A stretch of DNA of 64,000 bases, from NCBI GenBank assembly GCA_026168455.1, contig CM047431.1, forward strand, positions 64,360,668 to 64,424,667, given 5' to 3'. The position numbers and the translations under genes are program-made. The notes beneath the pieces are model-generated. The model searched no databases. It worked only from the letters and a program-made list of their open reading frames with translations, and was not told the DNA's origin. Positions 1-10,191 of this stretch are shown here, piece by piece. The stretch is from Theocolax elegans (Eukaryota; Arthropoda; Insecta; Hymenoptera; Cerocephalidae). Positions within the stretch are counted from its first letter, which is position 1; each line of letters begins with the position of its first letter.

Positions 1-291
1 GGATGGCTGCTGTGGGAGGTGCTTAGCTACGCTGCTTCTCCAGGTGTGATGCGAAGGACTTCTCCTCACCACTTCCTGGCATTACTTGGACTTCGGGCTT
101 CCTCTGGATCTTCCTGGAGACTCCTGAGCTGTTGCTTTGTGCTCGGTGATGCAGCTTCCCTGTGTGTGTGTAGGCTAGTAGGGTTCGGTGAGGCTTATAG
201 GTAGGGTACGATAAGGCTTAGTTAGGGTTCGGTAAGGCTTTAGGTAGGATACAGCTCGCTTAACTTGACATGCATTAAATGCATTGTCACA
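1..291 (-). repeat. Partial 3' LTR of the 1-10191 element
   Basis: Bases 1-291 repeat 9901-10191 at a constant offset of 9900 with no mismatch seen. On the element strand the LTR starts TGTGACAATGC at position 291. The rest of the LTR lies left of the window. Confidence 0.95.
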
Positions 292-306
292 CTCCCCCCC
301 ACCAAA
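292..306 (-). other. Polypurine tract (plus-strand primer) of the 1-10191 element
   Basis: On the minus strand the run GGTGGGGGGGAG abuts the LTR start TGTGACAA. A purine-rich tract directly upstream of the 3' LTR is the expected second-strand primer of LTR retroelements. Confidence 0.8.
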
Positions 307-309
307 CTG

Positions 310-1076
310 AAGTTACGCGGAGACGTAACTGATCGAAAGATAGTACAATTGTTATCTATTAAATGATAATTGTATTGAGGTACGCTAGACAGGTGGGTGG
401 AGTACGCAAGTGGCAACTATAAGAAATAAAAAATCAATTTGAATAACGCTCTTGATAAATAGCTCGTGCTATTTATCTCGGTGTTTTTGTGTATGCTGCT
501 TGGCTGGAAATAGCTGTGTTAGGTGCACGCTGTGTGTAATAATAATAATAATAATACAAAATTGCTTAATTGTAATAATTTAATTTACGACGACTGGCTT
601 ACCCTTACAAGTAAAGAGAAAAAAAAAAAATTTTCTGCAGTGAGAGCTCTTTCGCGATCACGAATCTTTCATACTTGCATACTTACATCTAGATCTATAC
701 TTATACTTGAATATACATTTTATATACAAGATAATAATAAAGAAAATTAATAAAATAATTTTTAATAAGATCTGTGCATACCTGTTTGCCTTAAAGTTCT
801 TCACGAATTATGCTGCTTATGCGATTTTTCCTTGTTGCTTATTTACAATGCCACATTCTTTGGCAGTAATAATAATAATTTTAGGAAAGAGAAAAAAAAA
901 CTTGCTATATTTTTGCATTTATCCATTCTTGGCTGAGAAGGAAGGACAGAGGATAAAAAAAAATTTTTACGATGGAATAGCTTGCGATTGGGGTAAGATA
1001 AAAAAACAAATGTTAGGCTTATTATTTATTTAGCTTCTTTACAGGGGGGTGGCAATAGAAGAAGAGAAAAAAAAAC
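310..1076. other. Noncoding 3' region of the 1-10191 element
   Basis: AT-rich sequence between the polypurine tract and the last ORF. It contains an (AAT)n microsatellite at about 537-555 and several A8-A9/T runs near 620, 890, 955 and 1066. I see no convincing coding frame; the short plus-strand frames have no family resemblance. Confidence 0.6.
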
Positions 1077-2009
1077 TTATTTGGGTGCTCCTTGATTGCT
1101 TCGGCGGTGGTCTTGGAGTGCCTTGTACCCGTCTTTGCACCTCATCACTCCTTTGTCTCCGCAATTGCGGCAGAACACAGTGGGCACCGAGGAACACTGC
1201 TTCCAGCTGTGCCCTCTTCCACCGCAATTCCAGCAGAAGGGTCGACACTCTTCTGGCGGTGGGCGGCGGATCAGTCTAAGATCGCGGGGGCGCTCTTCTC
1301 GCTGGCTGGGTGGGGTCCTGGGTGCATATGGGAGATCTAGGAGGGAGGGAATGGTGTTTGGCTGGGGGCTGGGCAAGGACATTAATGGCTGGGGGGTGGG
1401 AGTAGCTGTTGGTGGTGGCGGGAAGGGTTTGGAGGCTGTGGGGTATTTGGCTGCTTGGATTGTGGATATGTCGGGGATTAGTGGGGCTTTGGGAGGGATG
1501 CTAACGGGAACGTGGATATAGGTGTATAGGTTTGTATTGGGGTCATATATGGGGCGGGTGATAAATGGCTGAGGAGGGAAGGAAAAATCAAACATGGGCG
1601 GGTAGATGGTGGGAATTGGAGGGGGATTGGTGGTGGCTGGGGTGCTTAAGGGAGAACTGGCTGGGGTGGTAGTGGGAGAGTTGGCTGGGGTGGTTCGGCT
1701 GGCTGGTGCGGCTATTGGAGCCGCCGCTTCCTCCGTTCGTGCGAGGAATTGAGGGTCCTCGCACAAATGGCGTCCTCCTCGGATGCAGCCTCGCTTCCCC
1801 GGGCAAGGTGATCGGCCCTTCGGGGTTTCTTCCGCTGCTTCACTGCTGGTGTTGGTGCGTGGCGGAGTGGGTGGTTGGCTCAGGTCAAGTCTGGCCAGGA
1901 CCTGGTCCAGGTCCTCCCCTATTGGGCAGATGTTGGGTTTGGGCTGGGCGAACCGCCCTCTCCCTCGCCCTCTGCTCCGCACTGATGCAGCTGCTCCTGC
2001 TCTATTCAT
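1077..2009 (-). CDS. Post-integrase ORF with paired zinc knuckles (gag-like C terminus)
   Basis: A 310-residue ORF lies downstream of integrase, where many Ty3-type elements end or carry env. It is not an envelope: there is no signal peptide or membrane segment. The N terminus has an RGRGRGR basic patch (about residues 14-20), the middle is a long Pro/Thr/Ser-rich linker, and the C terminus carries CWNCGGRGHSWKQC (a CCHC knuckle, about 262-276) followed by CRNCGDKGVMRC (about 285-297), in which Val stands where His is expected. The gag of this same element ends with the same pair: a true CCHC, then a C-C-Val-C knuckle. I infer a duplicated or captured nucleocapsid-like module that binds nucleic acid. 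Expression may need splicing or a subgenomic RNA; 75 bases separate it from the integrase stop. The ORF is intact although pol is broken. Confidence 0.72.
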   Translation of the reverse strand: MNRAGAAASVRSRGRGRGRFAQPKPNICPIGEDLDQVLARLDLSQPPTPPRTNTSSEAAEETPKGRSPCPGKRGCIRGGRHLCEDPQFLARTEEAAAPIAAPASRTTPANSPTTTPASSPLSTPATTNPPPIPTIYPPMFDFSFPPQPFITRPIYDPNTNLYTYIHVPVSIPPKAPLIPDISTIQAAKYPTASKPFPPPPTATPTPQPLMSLPSPQPNTIPSLLDLPYAPRTPPSQREERPRDLRLIRRPPPEECRPFCWNCGGRGHSWKQCSSVPTVFCRNCGDKGVMRCKDGYKALQDHRRSNQGAPK

Positions 2010-2084
2010 CTATAAATTTCCAGTAGGTCACTAATCTGTTACTTACGGCTTGTTCTTATTTGGGATTCACCATTTTGCTTTTAT

Positions 2085-3245
2085 TTACTTACGCGGTCTT
2101 AATGTCATTCTTTGAGGGCTACTTTGCTGGTCAAACACGATCGTTTGTTGTTTCCTGGGACGGCCTCTTTTAGCTACAGGGACGCTTGGGGCTGGGTTGT
2201 TTTGGGTATTTTGGGAATATCTGGGCTGTTGGATTGGGATGTCACTCTTAGGCTGTATTGGAGGAAAATTTGGAACATTGCGAGGGGGAATATGGCGTTT
2301 TAAATCAGTGATATGCACTTTAATTTGGCGTTTAGTTTGTATATCTTCTATTAAATAGACTGTAGGGGAAAATACTCGGATTATTTTTGCAGGTCCAATA
2401 AATTTAGGAGCTTGCTTCGCTGCTATGTAATTCTCGGCTGAACTTAAAATACGATTTCGGTACCTAACTAGATCGCCTATTTGATATTCTATATCTCGTC
2501 TACCTTTGTTATAGTACCTAGCTTGTCTGGCTGTTGCTAAATCTATATGTCTTTTAACGAGATCATAGATTTTTGGGAGTCTATGCAAACGCTCTACCCA
2601 TTGCTCTGTCTCTGGGGTTGGTATTTGGCTTGGGGTTTCTATATGTTTTCTTATTAGGGCTACGGGACGGGGGTTTCTACCTAAGTTAAGGAATGCAGGA
2701 CTATATTTTGTAGAGGAATGAACAACTGTATTAAGGGCAAAGTTAAACTCTCCGAGATGTCTATCCCAATCTCGGTGGTCGTCTTCAAGGTATGTGTTAA
2801 TCATTGGCTTGATATTCCTATTAACTCGCTCTACTGGATTGGCTTGTGCAAAATAAGGTGGGATGGTTGTTTGTGTGATACCGTATTGCGTTAACCGGTC
2901 TGTGACTGTCTTATTGGCGAACTCGGTCCCATTGTCCGTAACTAGGTACTTGGGACAACCCCATCTGTTGATGACGAGTTCGTCAAAAGCTTGTAGCACG
3001 CTTTTCGCATCTGCTCGTCGTAAAGGTTTCATCTCTACGTATCTTGTGAAGAGATCTTCAAATACGATGATATATTTAAAACCTTGTCTCGACGGCGGCT
3101 TGGGTCCCATAATGTCGGCTGCAACTACCGTCCATGGCTCGCTCAAGTTTCTTCCTTCCATCAGGCCTGGCGGTGCTTGTTGGCTACTTTTGTGCGCCTG
3201 ACATTCTTGACAAGTTCTAACGTAGTTACTTGTGTCAAAGTACAT
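2085..3245 (-). pseudogene. pol: Integrase of the Ty3-type element, N-terminal zinc finger truncated
   Basis: 386 residues of integrase. The Cys pair of the HHCC finger is present (C12, C15), but the preceding His pair is missing: the reading from the RNase H side runs into a stop and resumes in another frame at about 3245-3296, so roughly 100 bases are lost. The core triad is complete: D44 in ADIMGP, D104 in TDNGTEF, E139 in VERVNRN, with the canonical 35-residue spacing between the last two. The C-terminal part has a GPY/F-like segment (KFIGPAKIIRVFSPTVYLIE), and the tail contains RGRPRK, an AT-hook-like motif that could help target AT-rich DNA. It would act on the LTR ends inside the preintegration complex. 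The core looks catalytically competent, but the protein is separated from the rest of pol by the deletion. Confidence 0.9.
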
Positions 3246-3269
3246 GCCTGGCCAATAGTAATTTAAAAT

Positions 3270-4550
3270 TCAATAGTAATAATAAAAATAAACGCGCTCG
3301 GCTTCTGGCAATACAATCTTCCATGCATCTAAATCGGGCATAAATGGGTCTACTAAGGGGTTAGGGCGGTTGGCATATAATATATCATTGGCTATTCTAA
3401 GGTCGGGGTATTTGTTAGGGAATTTGGCTACGGCTCGGAGTTTATCTTGGTACCAGGGATTGTTGGTATTAAGTGTCAATGCTGCTGCTATGGCGTCTGC
3501 TTCTTCAAATGCTCTAGATAATGCATCTGGAACTTTATGCATAGCTCCTTTCCTGTGCACAAACTTGATGTTATAATTTTGTAATATGGTGTTCCAGCGC
3601 GCTAGTCTGCCAGCAGGGTCTTTTAATTTATTAAGCCAAAGAAGACTATGGTGATCCGTGATAACAGTAAATTCGTCACCTTGTAGATATCCCTTTAGCC
3701 TTTCCACGGACCAGAGAACAGCTAAACATTCTTTCTCTGTGACCGTGTAATTACGCTCTGCTTTGCTCAAGGTTCTGCTGACATAATAGATAGGGTGCTC
3801 TTCGCCATTGATTTCTTGTGTTAGCACTCCTGCTATGGTGTAGTCACTTGCGTCTGTTTGGAGCGTAAAGGGACGGGAAAAATCGGGGCGGGCTAAAACT
3901 GGGGCTTGGGTAAGGGCTAATTTGATCTTCTCGAATGCATCCTGCTGCGTTTGGTGCCATTGCCATCTTACATCCTTTTTCATTAAGTAATTTAGCGGCG
4001 TTCGATATTTGGCTAGGTCCTTTATGAATCTTGAGTACCAACCGACTAAACCATTAAAACGTCTTAATTGTTTTAAATTTTTAGGCGCTGGATACTCCAA
4101 GATTGGCTTTATCTTATCTTGATTAGTCTGCAATCCAAATTCATTAATTTTGTACCCAAGATATGTTACTTCTGGGCAACAAAATTCAGACTTCTCGCGA
4201 TTGATTTGCAAGTTGGCTTTCCTAAGGGCTATTAGGACTATTCTGAGCCATTTCATGTGTTCCTCGAACGTTTTCGCTGTGATAATTATATCATCCAGGT
4301 ATGCAAACACGTGTGGCTCCCACTCTGGCTTAATTAACTTATCCATTATCTGTTGAAACATGGCCGGTGCATTCGTTAAACCATAGGGTACGCGCTTAAA
4401 GTGGAATAGACCTTTTCCGGGCAAGGCAAATGCAGTTATTTCGCGGCTTTCAGGGGCCAGGGGAACTTGGTGATAGGCTTGGGATAAATCCAGTTTGCTA
4501 ATAAATCGGCTTTCTCGCAATTGGTCTAAAATGTCATCCATATTGCGCAT
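3270..4550 (-). pseudogene. pol: Reverse transcriptase and RNase H of the Ty3-type element, N-terminally deleted
   Basis: 426 residues. RT motif A is KLDLSQAYHQVPL (Asp21) and the catalytic YLDD is at 84-87. The RT then passes into a tether and RNase H (about 225-340: LQTDASDY, EKECLAVLWSVE, ITDHHSLLWL). The RT starts abruptly: the fingers region that should follow the protease-RT linker is missing. Just upstream the protease frame ends in SQSPD and a stop; two nucleotides of slip later a second frame reads VNEVTKKLAYPM. About 70-80 bases are therefore deleted across the junction near 4550-4590. At the 3' end the frame runs into YFYYYY and a stop at a TAT/ATA-rich tract (about 3270-3290). The element would depend on RT supplied in trans. 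Confidence 0.9.
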
Positions 4551-4582
4551 TGGGTAGGCTAGCTTCTTTGTAACTTCGTTTA

Positions 4583-5446
4583 CTAATCTGGGCTTTGCGA
4601 TGGCTCTATAATGTCTTCTTTCAGCATACGATCTATTTCTTCGTATCCTGCTTGAAGCATCTTTGGCGAATATTTGCGGCGTGGTTGGCGAATTGGCTCT
4701 GCTCCTTGGACATCTAATCTAAGGCTGGTTAGGTTGGTTGTTCCTAGGGTTTGGGGAGTTTCGGGAATTAATTCGTCTAGCAAATCGTGCACTCTTTGTA
4801 TTTGCTCTGGGCTGGCTCGTTTAAGACCTCCTATGCTGGCTACGGCTGGTATGCAACTGGGATCGTTGCCTTCGGGGTAAAATTTATGTATTATCCCTCT
4901 ATTCGTCCACCAGGTGTCGTTCTCGTAGTTTATGCACATTTTTATTTTGCGTTTGAAATCAATTCCTAGTATGCAATCGTATTGCAATCCGTCGGCTACT
5001 TGGAAGGGCATGATTATTTCATCTCCGTCAATTTTTATTACGATGTCGACTTTGCCTTGGACAGGGATAGTGGTGCCATCTGCTACTTTAACTGCTGGAC
5101 ATCGGGATTGCTTTAGCTTATTATGCAATAATTCGCTCATATTGCCTCCTAAGAACGATGCAGTAGCTCCGTCGTCTAGGAGTGCTGTTACTTTGCTGCC
5201 ATTGATTTCCAAATTAAAATACAGTCTGGGGTCGATATTTGGGATATGCTGGATAAGGGATTGGGTTGTGGCTAATTGATATGGCTTGGACCCTTTAGGG
5301 GTATGGGGCGAGGAAATACGGGTCTTTATCCCCTCTGGCTGAAGTTTCCCGATACCTTTCTGGCGTTGCACTTTTGACAATCTCTTAAGTACACTCCAGG
5401 AGTACCGCAACCTCGGCAATTTCGATTTGGACACTCTGCTGCCCAA
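4583..5446 (-). pseudogene. pol: Retroviral-type aspartic protease and start of pol
   Basis: Pol is in the -1 frame relative to gag and overlaps it by about 120 bases. The retropepsin domain has the motif ALLDDGATASFLG (about residues 87-99): the usual D-T/S-G triplet reads D-D-G. The flap and second half follow (FQVADGLQYDCILGIDF, matching the hydrophobic-hydrophobic-G motif of retropepsins). A linker rich in Arg/Lys (QPRRKYSPKM) leads to the start of RT and then the deletion. The protease would mature Gag-Pol in assembled particles. Thr/Ser to Asp in the active-site triplet is unusual, because that residue normally makes the fireman's-grip hydrogen bonds; activity is uncertain. Confidence 0.85.
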
Positions 5447-7695
5447 TGGCCTAAGTTATTGCAATTAAAACATGGCTCTGTCTGTTTGCGGGGATGATTA
5501 TAAATTATTGGCGAATTATTAATGGTGTATTGGGTTTGGTTGATGGCTTGGGTTTGGCTTCTTGCGTTTTGGGGTACTTGCTGTGCTGTTTGCCTTGGCC
5601 AATTGCTGTTGGCATTTTTGGGCTGCTGTGTAGGTGCTTGTTGCCGGTTTTCGCTATTATCCTTTACTGCTTCGCTATATTGTTTCCTAGGGGATTGCTG
5701 TTTATTATAGCGAAAATTGTTTTGCCTGGGCTGCTGGGGGCTTCTGGGAGGATTAGGGTTGGCTATAGGGGCTGCTTGTACAGAATTTGGTTTTGCTGCT
5801 TGAGGGTTTGGCTTAGGCTGGGTTGCGACTGCTGCTAGTTTCCTTGGCTTGTCCTGTGTTGGATCGACATATGAGTATCTGGCCCAACCATGTAGCATTG
5901 TTGGCGGTGGTTTATAAGTCTCATCCATTTGGCGCCTGGCTTCTTCTCTTTTACCGAGCCTTTGGAGTTCTGTAAAATTGTTGAAGTCTTTGCGCTCTAT
6001 CCCTTTCCTATATAAGGGATGTAGATTTCTGTATGCTCTATCCAACTGATCTTGCATCGGTAATGGCGGCTTTACTTGATCCAACATACCCCTTAATTTC
6101 ATTAGGTATGTAGATATGTCTTCGTTTGGCCCTTGCGTGCGGCTTTCAATTAATTGCTTAAGGTTATTTTGTGTATCTTCAGGTCCAAATTGCAATCTGA
6201 TAGCCTCTGCAAAATCATCGAAAGTTTGCCAATTACTTCGCTCTCGGATTAGCCAGTCCCATGCGTCTTCGTCCATCACTGTTGGCAATGTTCTAATTAT
6301 GTCCTCCATTGTGAGTCCATAAACTTCTTTGCATTCCTTTAGATGCATTAAAAATGTTTCCGGATTGCTTCTTTTTGACGCCTTAAATTGTATGTGATAT
6401 TTGTATAGGATCTCTCTTGTCCTTTTCTCTTTCACATACTGCGATTCATCTGCGTAGCTGTAGGAACGGTAGGGAATGAAGGTTGGCGGTGGACTTGGCT
6501 GTGCTTGTGGAATAGGGGAATAGGGAATTTCATACGTTTGGTCGTTTAATGGTTGGCTTTGTGGTGCTGTGGCGGCGTTTTGGTTTTGATGCTGTTGAGG
6601 TTGGCTGGCGTGTAAATTCTCATCATCCCAATGTACGTTTGGTGCTATTCTATTTTGGCTCTTGCTTGTTGCTATTGGTCTCAAGTCGTTCAGGTTCGTA
6701 TTATAATTTTGCCTTGCTTCTATCCTTTGCTGGTTTTGTGTTTGATTGGCTACTGTTACGATTGGGCGAAAGGCTGACTGCTGGACACAGTGGGATTGAC
6801 GGGGTTGGGAATTAACTAGGGAGCTGCTGGTGTAAGTTGTGGTGGGTGCGGTATAGTGTGTAAATGGATTACTTATTAGGTATGGGTTATTTGGCCGTGT
6901 AGGTGCTATTGTCTGTATGCTATAGTGTGAGGTCGAATTAACTGCGAGTTGGGCTGTGGTTACATCAGGTAATGTGCAGAAGATTTCTTCATTTGGAGCA
7001 TCAATTATGTTTGGGCTGATTGTTGGCACTGGCGTTGGTGTGAGTCTATAGGCTGTTGATTGGGCTTGTGGGTTGCTGGCTGTTTGTCTCCTTATTGGCT
7101 TATCAAAATTATTATTCAATAATCTATTATGCTGTTCTGCTTCTGCTTCGCTTGTTTGTGGACTGCTGCTACTCTGCACTTGAGTGTGTGTTGGCAATTG
7201 TTGTGCTGGCTGTGTCATTTCTTGCATAGAAATTGGATCCTGATATGGACCGCGGCTCTGTCCAGTTTCCAATTTTGGTATTAGCATATTTCTGTTTATA
7301 TGCTGGGGAGCTGTTTGCGACTCATTTTGCACGGGAGGAAAATAATTTGTTATTTCCGATTGGGTAAGGGATATAGAAAGGTCGTCAGGGCTTATTTCTA
7401 CTAGAGGCTGTTGGTCTATGTGAGCTGCGTTTCCTACGGAGTCCTCATCAAACCACATTTGATCCGCTCGAGGCTCCCATTCGGCTGCAGAGTCCCCGAA
7501 ATTACGTCTAATTTCATAGCGGGCTACTCTGTCACGAATGATTGCTATGCTACTGTCTAAATTTAAAAATGTTGTACCCGCATAGAAGACAACTCTTCCA
7601 TCAGGTAGGTTATTAACGCATCGCCTAATAATAGGTGCGCCTTGGGCTGCACTTACTCCGCTTAATTTACCCCCCAATCTATAACTAATGGACAT
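5326..7695 (-). CDS. gag: Gag polyprotein of the Ty3-type element
   Basis: I start it at the ATG MSISYRLGGKL (7695), because the open frame upstream to 7827 is a T/A-rich leader without Gag character. It gives about 789 residues. Residues 1-400 are a long low-complexity Gln/Asn/Pro/Thr-rich region, longer than usual for Ty3 Gag. The capsid-like domain is about 415-600 (KRSNPETFLMHLKECKEVYG, then DAWDWLIRERSNWQTFDDFA and a YRNLHPLYRK segment). The tail is basic and Gln-rich and ends with a CCHC knuckle CFNCNNLGHWAAEC (about 740) and a second knuckle CRGCGTPGVYLRDC that has Val instead of His. It should form the particle and package RNA. It is intact, unlike pol, so this copy could still supply or use capsids. 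Confidence 0.88.
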   Translation of the reverse strand: MSISYRLGGKLSGVSAAQGAPIIRRCVNNLPDGRVVFYAGTTFLNLDSSIAIIRDRVARYEIRRNFGDSAAEWEPRADQMWFDEDSVGNAAHIDQQPLVEISPDDLSISLTQSEITNYFPPVQNESQTAPQHINRNMLIPKLETGQSRGPYQDPISMQEMTQPAQQLPTHTQVQSSSSPQTSEAEAEQHNRLLNNNFDKPIRRQTASNPQAQSTAYRLTPTPVPTISPNIIDAPNEEIFCTLPDVTTAQLAVNSTSHYSIQTIAPTRPNNPYLISNPFTHYTAPTTTYTSSSLVNSQPRQSHCVQQSAFRPIVTVANQTQNQQRIEARQNYNTNLNDLRPIATSKSQNRIAPNVHWDDENLHASQPQQHQNQNAATAPQSQPLNDQTYEIPYSPIPQAQPSPPPTFIPYRSYSYADESQYVKEKRTREILYKYHIQFKASKRSNPETFLMHLKECKEVYGLTMEDIIRTLPTVMDEDAWDWLIRERSNWQTFDDFAEAIRLQFGPEDTQNNLKQLIESRTQGPNEDISTYLMKLRGMLDQVKPPLPMQDQLDRAYRNLHPLYRKGIERKDFNNFTELQRLGKREEARRQMDETYKPPPTMLHGWARYSYVDPTQDKPRKLAAVATQPKPNPQAAKPNSVQAAPIANPNPPRSPQQPRQNNFRYNKQQSPRKQYSEAVKDNSENRQQAPTQQPKNANSNWPRQTAQQVPQNARSQTQAINQTQYTINNSPIIYNHPRKQTEPCFNCNNLGHWAAECPNRNCRGCGTPGVYLRDCQKCNARKVSGNFSQRG
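5344..5350 (-). promoter_or_regulatory. Probable -1 ribosomal frameshift heptamer between gag and pol
   Basis: On the minus strand the sequence is G GGA AAC, which fits X XXY YYZ exactly in the gag reading frame (codons TCG GGA AAC TTC). After a -1 slip the reading continues GKLQPEGIKTRISSP, which is the pol frame. The gag stop follows seven codons later (5326-5328). I did not fold the downstream RNA, so the stimulatory structure is unverified. Confidence 0.75.
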
Positions 7696-8945
7696 TTTGC
7701 TCAAGGGAGAATTTACTACTTGGTTAATAGCTCTTTGCTTCAGTTGTTTAGCTCGTTGCTTAATACAGTAGGGAGGAATGAAAAGAAAAAAAAATTTTAA
7801 GTTATGTACTGTGCAAGTAATTAGCAATACTTCCTTTTAATAAGAAAAAAAAATTTATTTGCTCGCAAGCGGTGCTTGAACAGGGAAAAACAATTTTAAA
7901 ACATGCAGCAACTAAAAAAAAAAATTTTTATGCACACTGCAACAACAAAAAAAAAATTAATAATGCACACAGAAAAAGGAGAGCAAAAAAAAAAATTTAT
8001 TATTTTAATGCACACTGCAAGAATTATTTTTAATGCATTCCGTAAATTAAAATTAAAAATTTTAATATATTTCGTACACCTGCTATACGGAAGGAAAACA
8101 GGGAAAGGGGAGAGAAAAAAAAATTTTTAGGCTATTAATTACGTCAAGTATTGGCAATAAGTTGTTTAGGTTAACTGCAAATGAAATAATATATATATAT
8201 ATAGCTGTGGTAGTGGCTACAAAAATTTTAAATCACAATTGCAATATTAAGGAGGGCGAAAAATGTGCAAGAAGGGTTAGTGCAATTAATATGTATAATA
8301 GTTTAATTTGATGAGGTTATATTATTTATCCCCCAAAAAAAAACGAATTTGCAAGCAATGGCGAATCCCAATTAAGGTTAATAAGCAATAATAAATTATG
8401 CAAAATAATAAATAAATGCAAATATGTATATAGCAAATTATATATAAGTGATAAACAATGCAAATATATATTTATAGCAATTACATGCGAAATAATAACA
8501 AAAGCAATATGTATATATATAGCAATTATATGCAAGTAATAAATAAATTATGTGAAAGAGAAAAAAAAATTTATCTCTGCTATGCGTATCCGGGTATCTC
8601 TAAATAGATGTGTATATATAGCTATATATATCTTGCGTGTTAACAAGCAATGATATATATGTATACACGTTTAAAGCAGTATTGCAAATGCTAAAAAAAA
8701 ATTCGCGCTCAAATTATCTATTTAGCAACAAGAAAAAAAACGTAATTTTAGCTTGCTAGCAATAATAAAATTGATTAAACTCGAAAGGCTATTTTTCAGC
8801 CACGCGGTCGATCCAAAATGGCCGACTTCTCTCGACTCGCGTGTGTGTGCGCACGAACAAACGGCAAGAAAAATGGCTATCGGCTTCGCGCTCGAAGCTT
8901 ACAATTTTGCTGCTTGCTCGATCCCTTTATTAACTATATAAAAAA
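7696..8945 (-). other. AT-rich 5' leader of the Ty3-type element
   Basis: About 1.25 kb between the primer-binding site and gag. It has repeated A8-A9 runs followed by T4-T5 (for example 7913-7926, 7950-7957, 7986-7998, 8116-8127) and a (TA)n tract at 8190-8203. There is no coding frame of note. Packaging signals probably lie here, but nothing specific is recognisable. Confidence 0.5.
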
Positions 8946-8961
8946 CACACGTTGGGCGCCA
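8946..8961 (-). other. Primer-binding site of the 1-10191 element
   Basis: On the minus strand TGGCGCCCAACGTGTG begins one base after the LTR end (...CGTGACA). TGGCGCC at the LTR border is the standard form of a tRNA 3'-end complement. I cannot name the tRNA with certainty. Confidence 0.82.
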
Positions 8962-8962
8962 A

Positions 8963-10191
8963 TGTCACGTCGCACTGGGGATCAGGGTGCGAGTGATCAA
9001 ATTAGGTTAAATGATAAATTATTAATTTATTAATTTATTAGAATAACAGCGGGTGCCAGTCGCGTACGTTCAAAGTAATTATAGCGATTCGCTACTCGCT
9101 TAAACGGAAGTTCAATCGGATATACGCGGTTATATATATCGTAATATTCGAAAGAAGAAGCGAACGGCACGGCTGTAACTCGCGTCTTGTAAGCCGGCTA
9201 CTTCGCGCGCGAAGGGGGGAGGGAAAGAAGCTGGGGTACACTAAATTACGCGGCGAGCAAGGCTAGTTATAATAACAGGGAAGAAGCTAGGATACACGGG
9301 AGTTCGCGACACACACACAGGCAAGGAACGGCTATGAATATTGGCACTAGGTTGCACAAACCTTTGGCGATGCTGTCACACGTGCGGCACACACTATTCG
9401 CTATCTCTTTTCTCTCGATCGCTCTCTCACGGACGTCGTCAACAAGTCGATCGATTGTTCCGAATCGGCGGTCGGACGAGCTCTGAGCTCTCGTCGTCGT
9501 CGACGCGAGAGAGTCGCTGCGCGCATGCGCCGTGACTACTTCGTGCGTACGCGGCCTTATGCCGCGTGCGGCTTAACGAAGATGTCTGCCGCGCACGAAC
9601 GTAAACAACGACGGCGAGTTGGTGGCGACGACGACGTAGCTGTTCGGCCTTCTTCGTGGTGTTCTTGGCTGCCTCCTTCTTCTCTCTTGCGATCACTGGC
9701 TCGAGGACTCGGGAATGCAGTCAGCGTTTTTACCTGGGTGAGTTATAACCCGGACGGCTACTCGGTTTATGTGTTGTTGTCCACCTAACCTCTCCTCTGC
9801 ACCCATCCTATACATAGCTGTTTAACTGCTGTGATCCTGTCCTCTTCCCTTGTAAGGTGCACACTGTAAGCAGTAATCTTACAGGTTTATTTGCTGAATT
9901 GGATGGCTGCTGTGGGAGGTGCTTAGCTACGCTGCTTCTCCAGGTGTGATGCGAAGGACTTCTCCTCACCACTTCCTGGCATTACTTGGACTTCGGGCTT
10001 CCTCTGGATCTTCCTGGAGACTCCTGAGCTGTTGCTTTGTGCTCGGTGATGCAGCTTCCCTGTGTGTGTGTAGGCTAGTAGGGTTCGGTGAGGCTTATAG
10101 GTAGGGTACGATAAGGCTTAGTTAGGGTTCGGTAAGGCTTTAGGTAGGATACAGCTCGCTTAACTTGACATGCATTAAATGCATTGTCACA
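8963..10191 (-). repeat. 5' LTR of the 1-10191 element, 1229 bp
   Basis: On the element strand it begins TGTGACAATGCAT (at 10191) and ends GACGTGACA (at 8963), with TG...CA ends, and is followed by the primer-binding site. The plus-strand start is TGTCACGTCGC. The small frames inside it are not genes. Confidence 0.92.

Larger units (their letters stand above)
1..10191 (-). mobile_element. Ty3-type LTR retrotransposon, nearly full length, internally deleted
   Basis: The element reads on the minus strand: LTR (8963-10191), primer-binding site, AT-rich leader, gag, pol in three broken pieces, an extra zinc-knuckle ORF, polypurine tract, and the other LTR, which is cut by the window start. The 291 bp of the left LTR that are visible match 9901-10191 at every base I compared, so the insertion is recent. 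Protease, RT, RNase H, integrase order (integrase last) is the Ty3 order. Pol nevertheless has two deletions, one removing the start of RT and one removing the His pair of the integrase zinc finger, so this copy cannot encode a working polyprotein. The target duplication cannot be checked because the left flank is outside the window. Confidence 0.93.

Noticed and set aside
1706..2034. Plus-strand ORFs opposite the post-integrase ORF
   Set aside because: They are antisense shadows of the Pro/Arg-rich coding sequence on the minus strand.
9439..9788. ORFs in the LTR at 8963-10191
   Set aside because: The LTR is GC-rich there, so stops are rare; no domain is visible and the reading frames are not start-supported.
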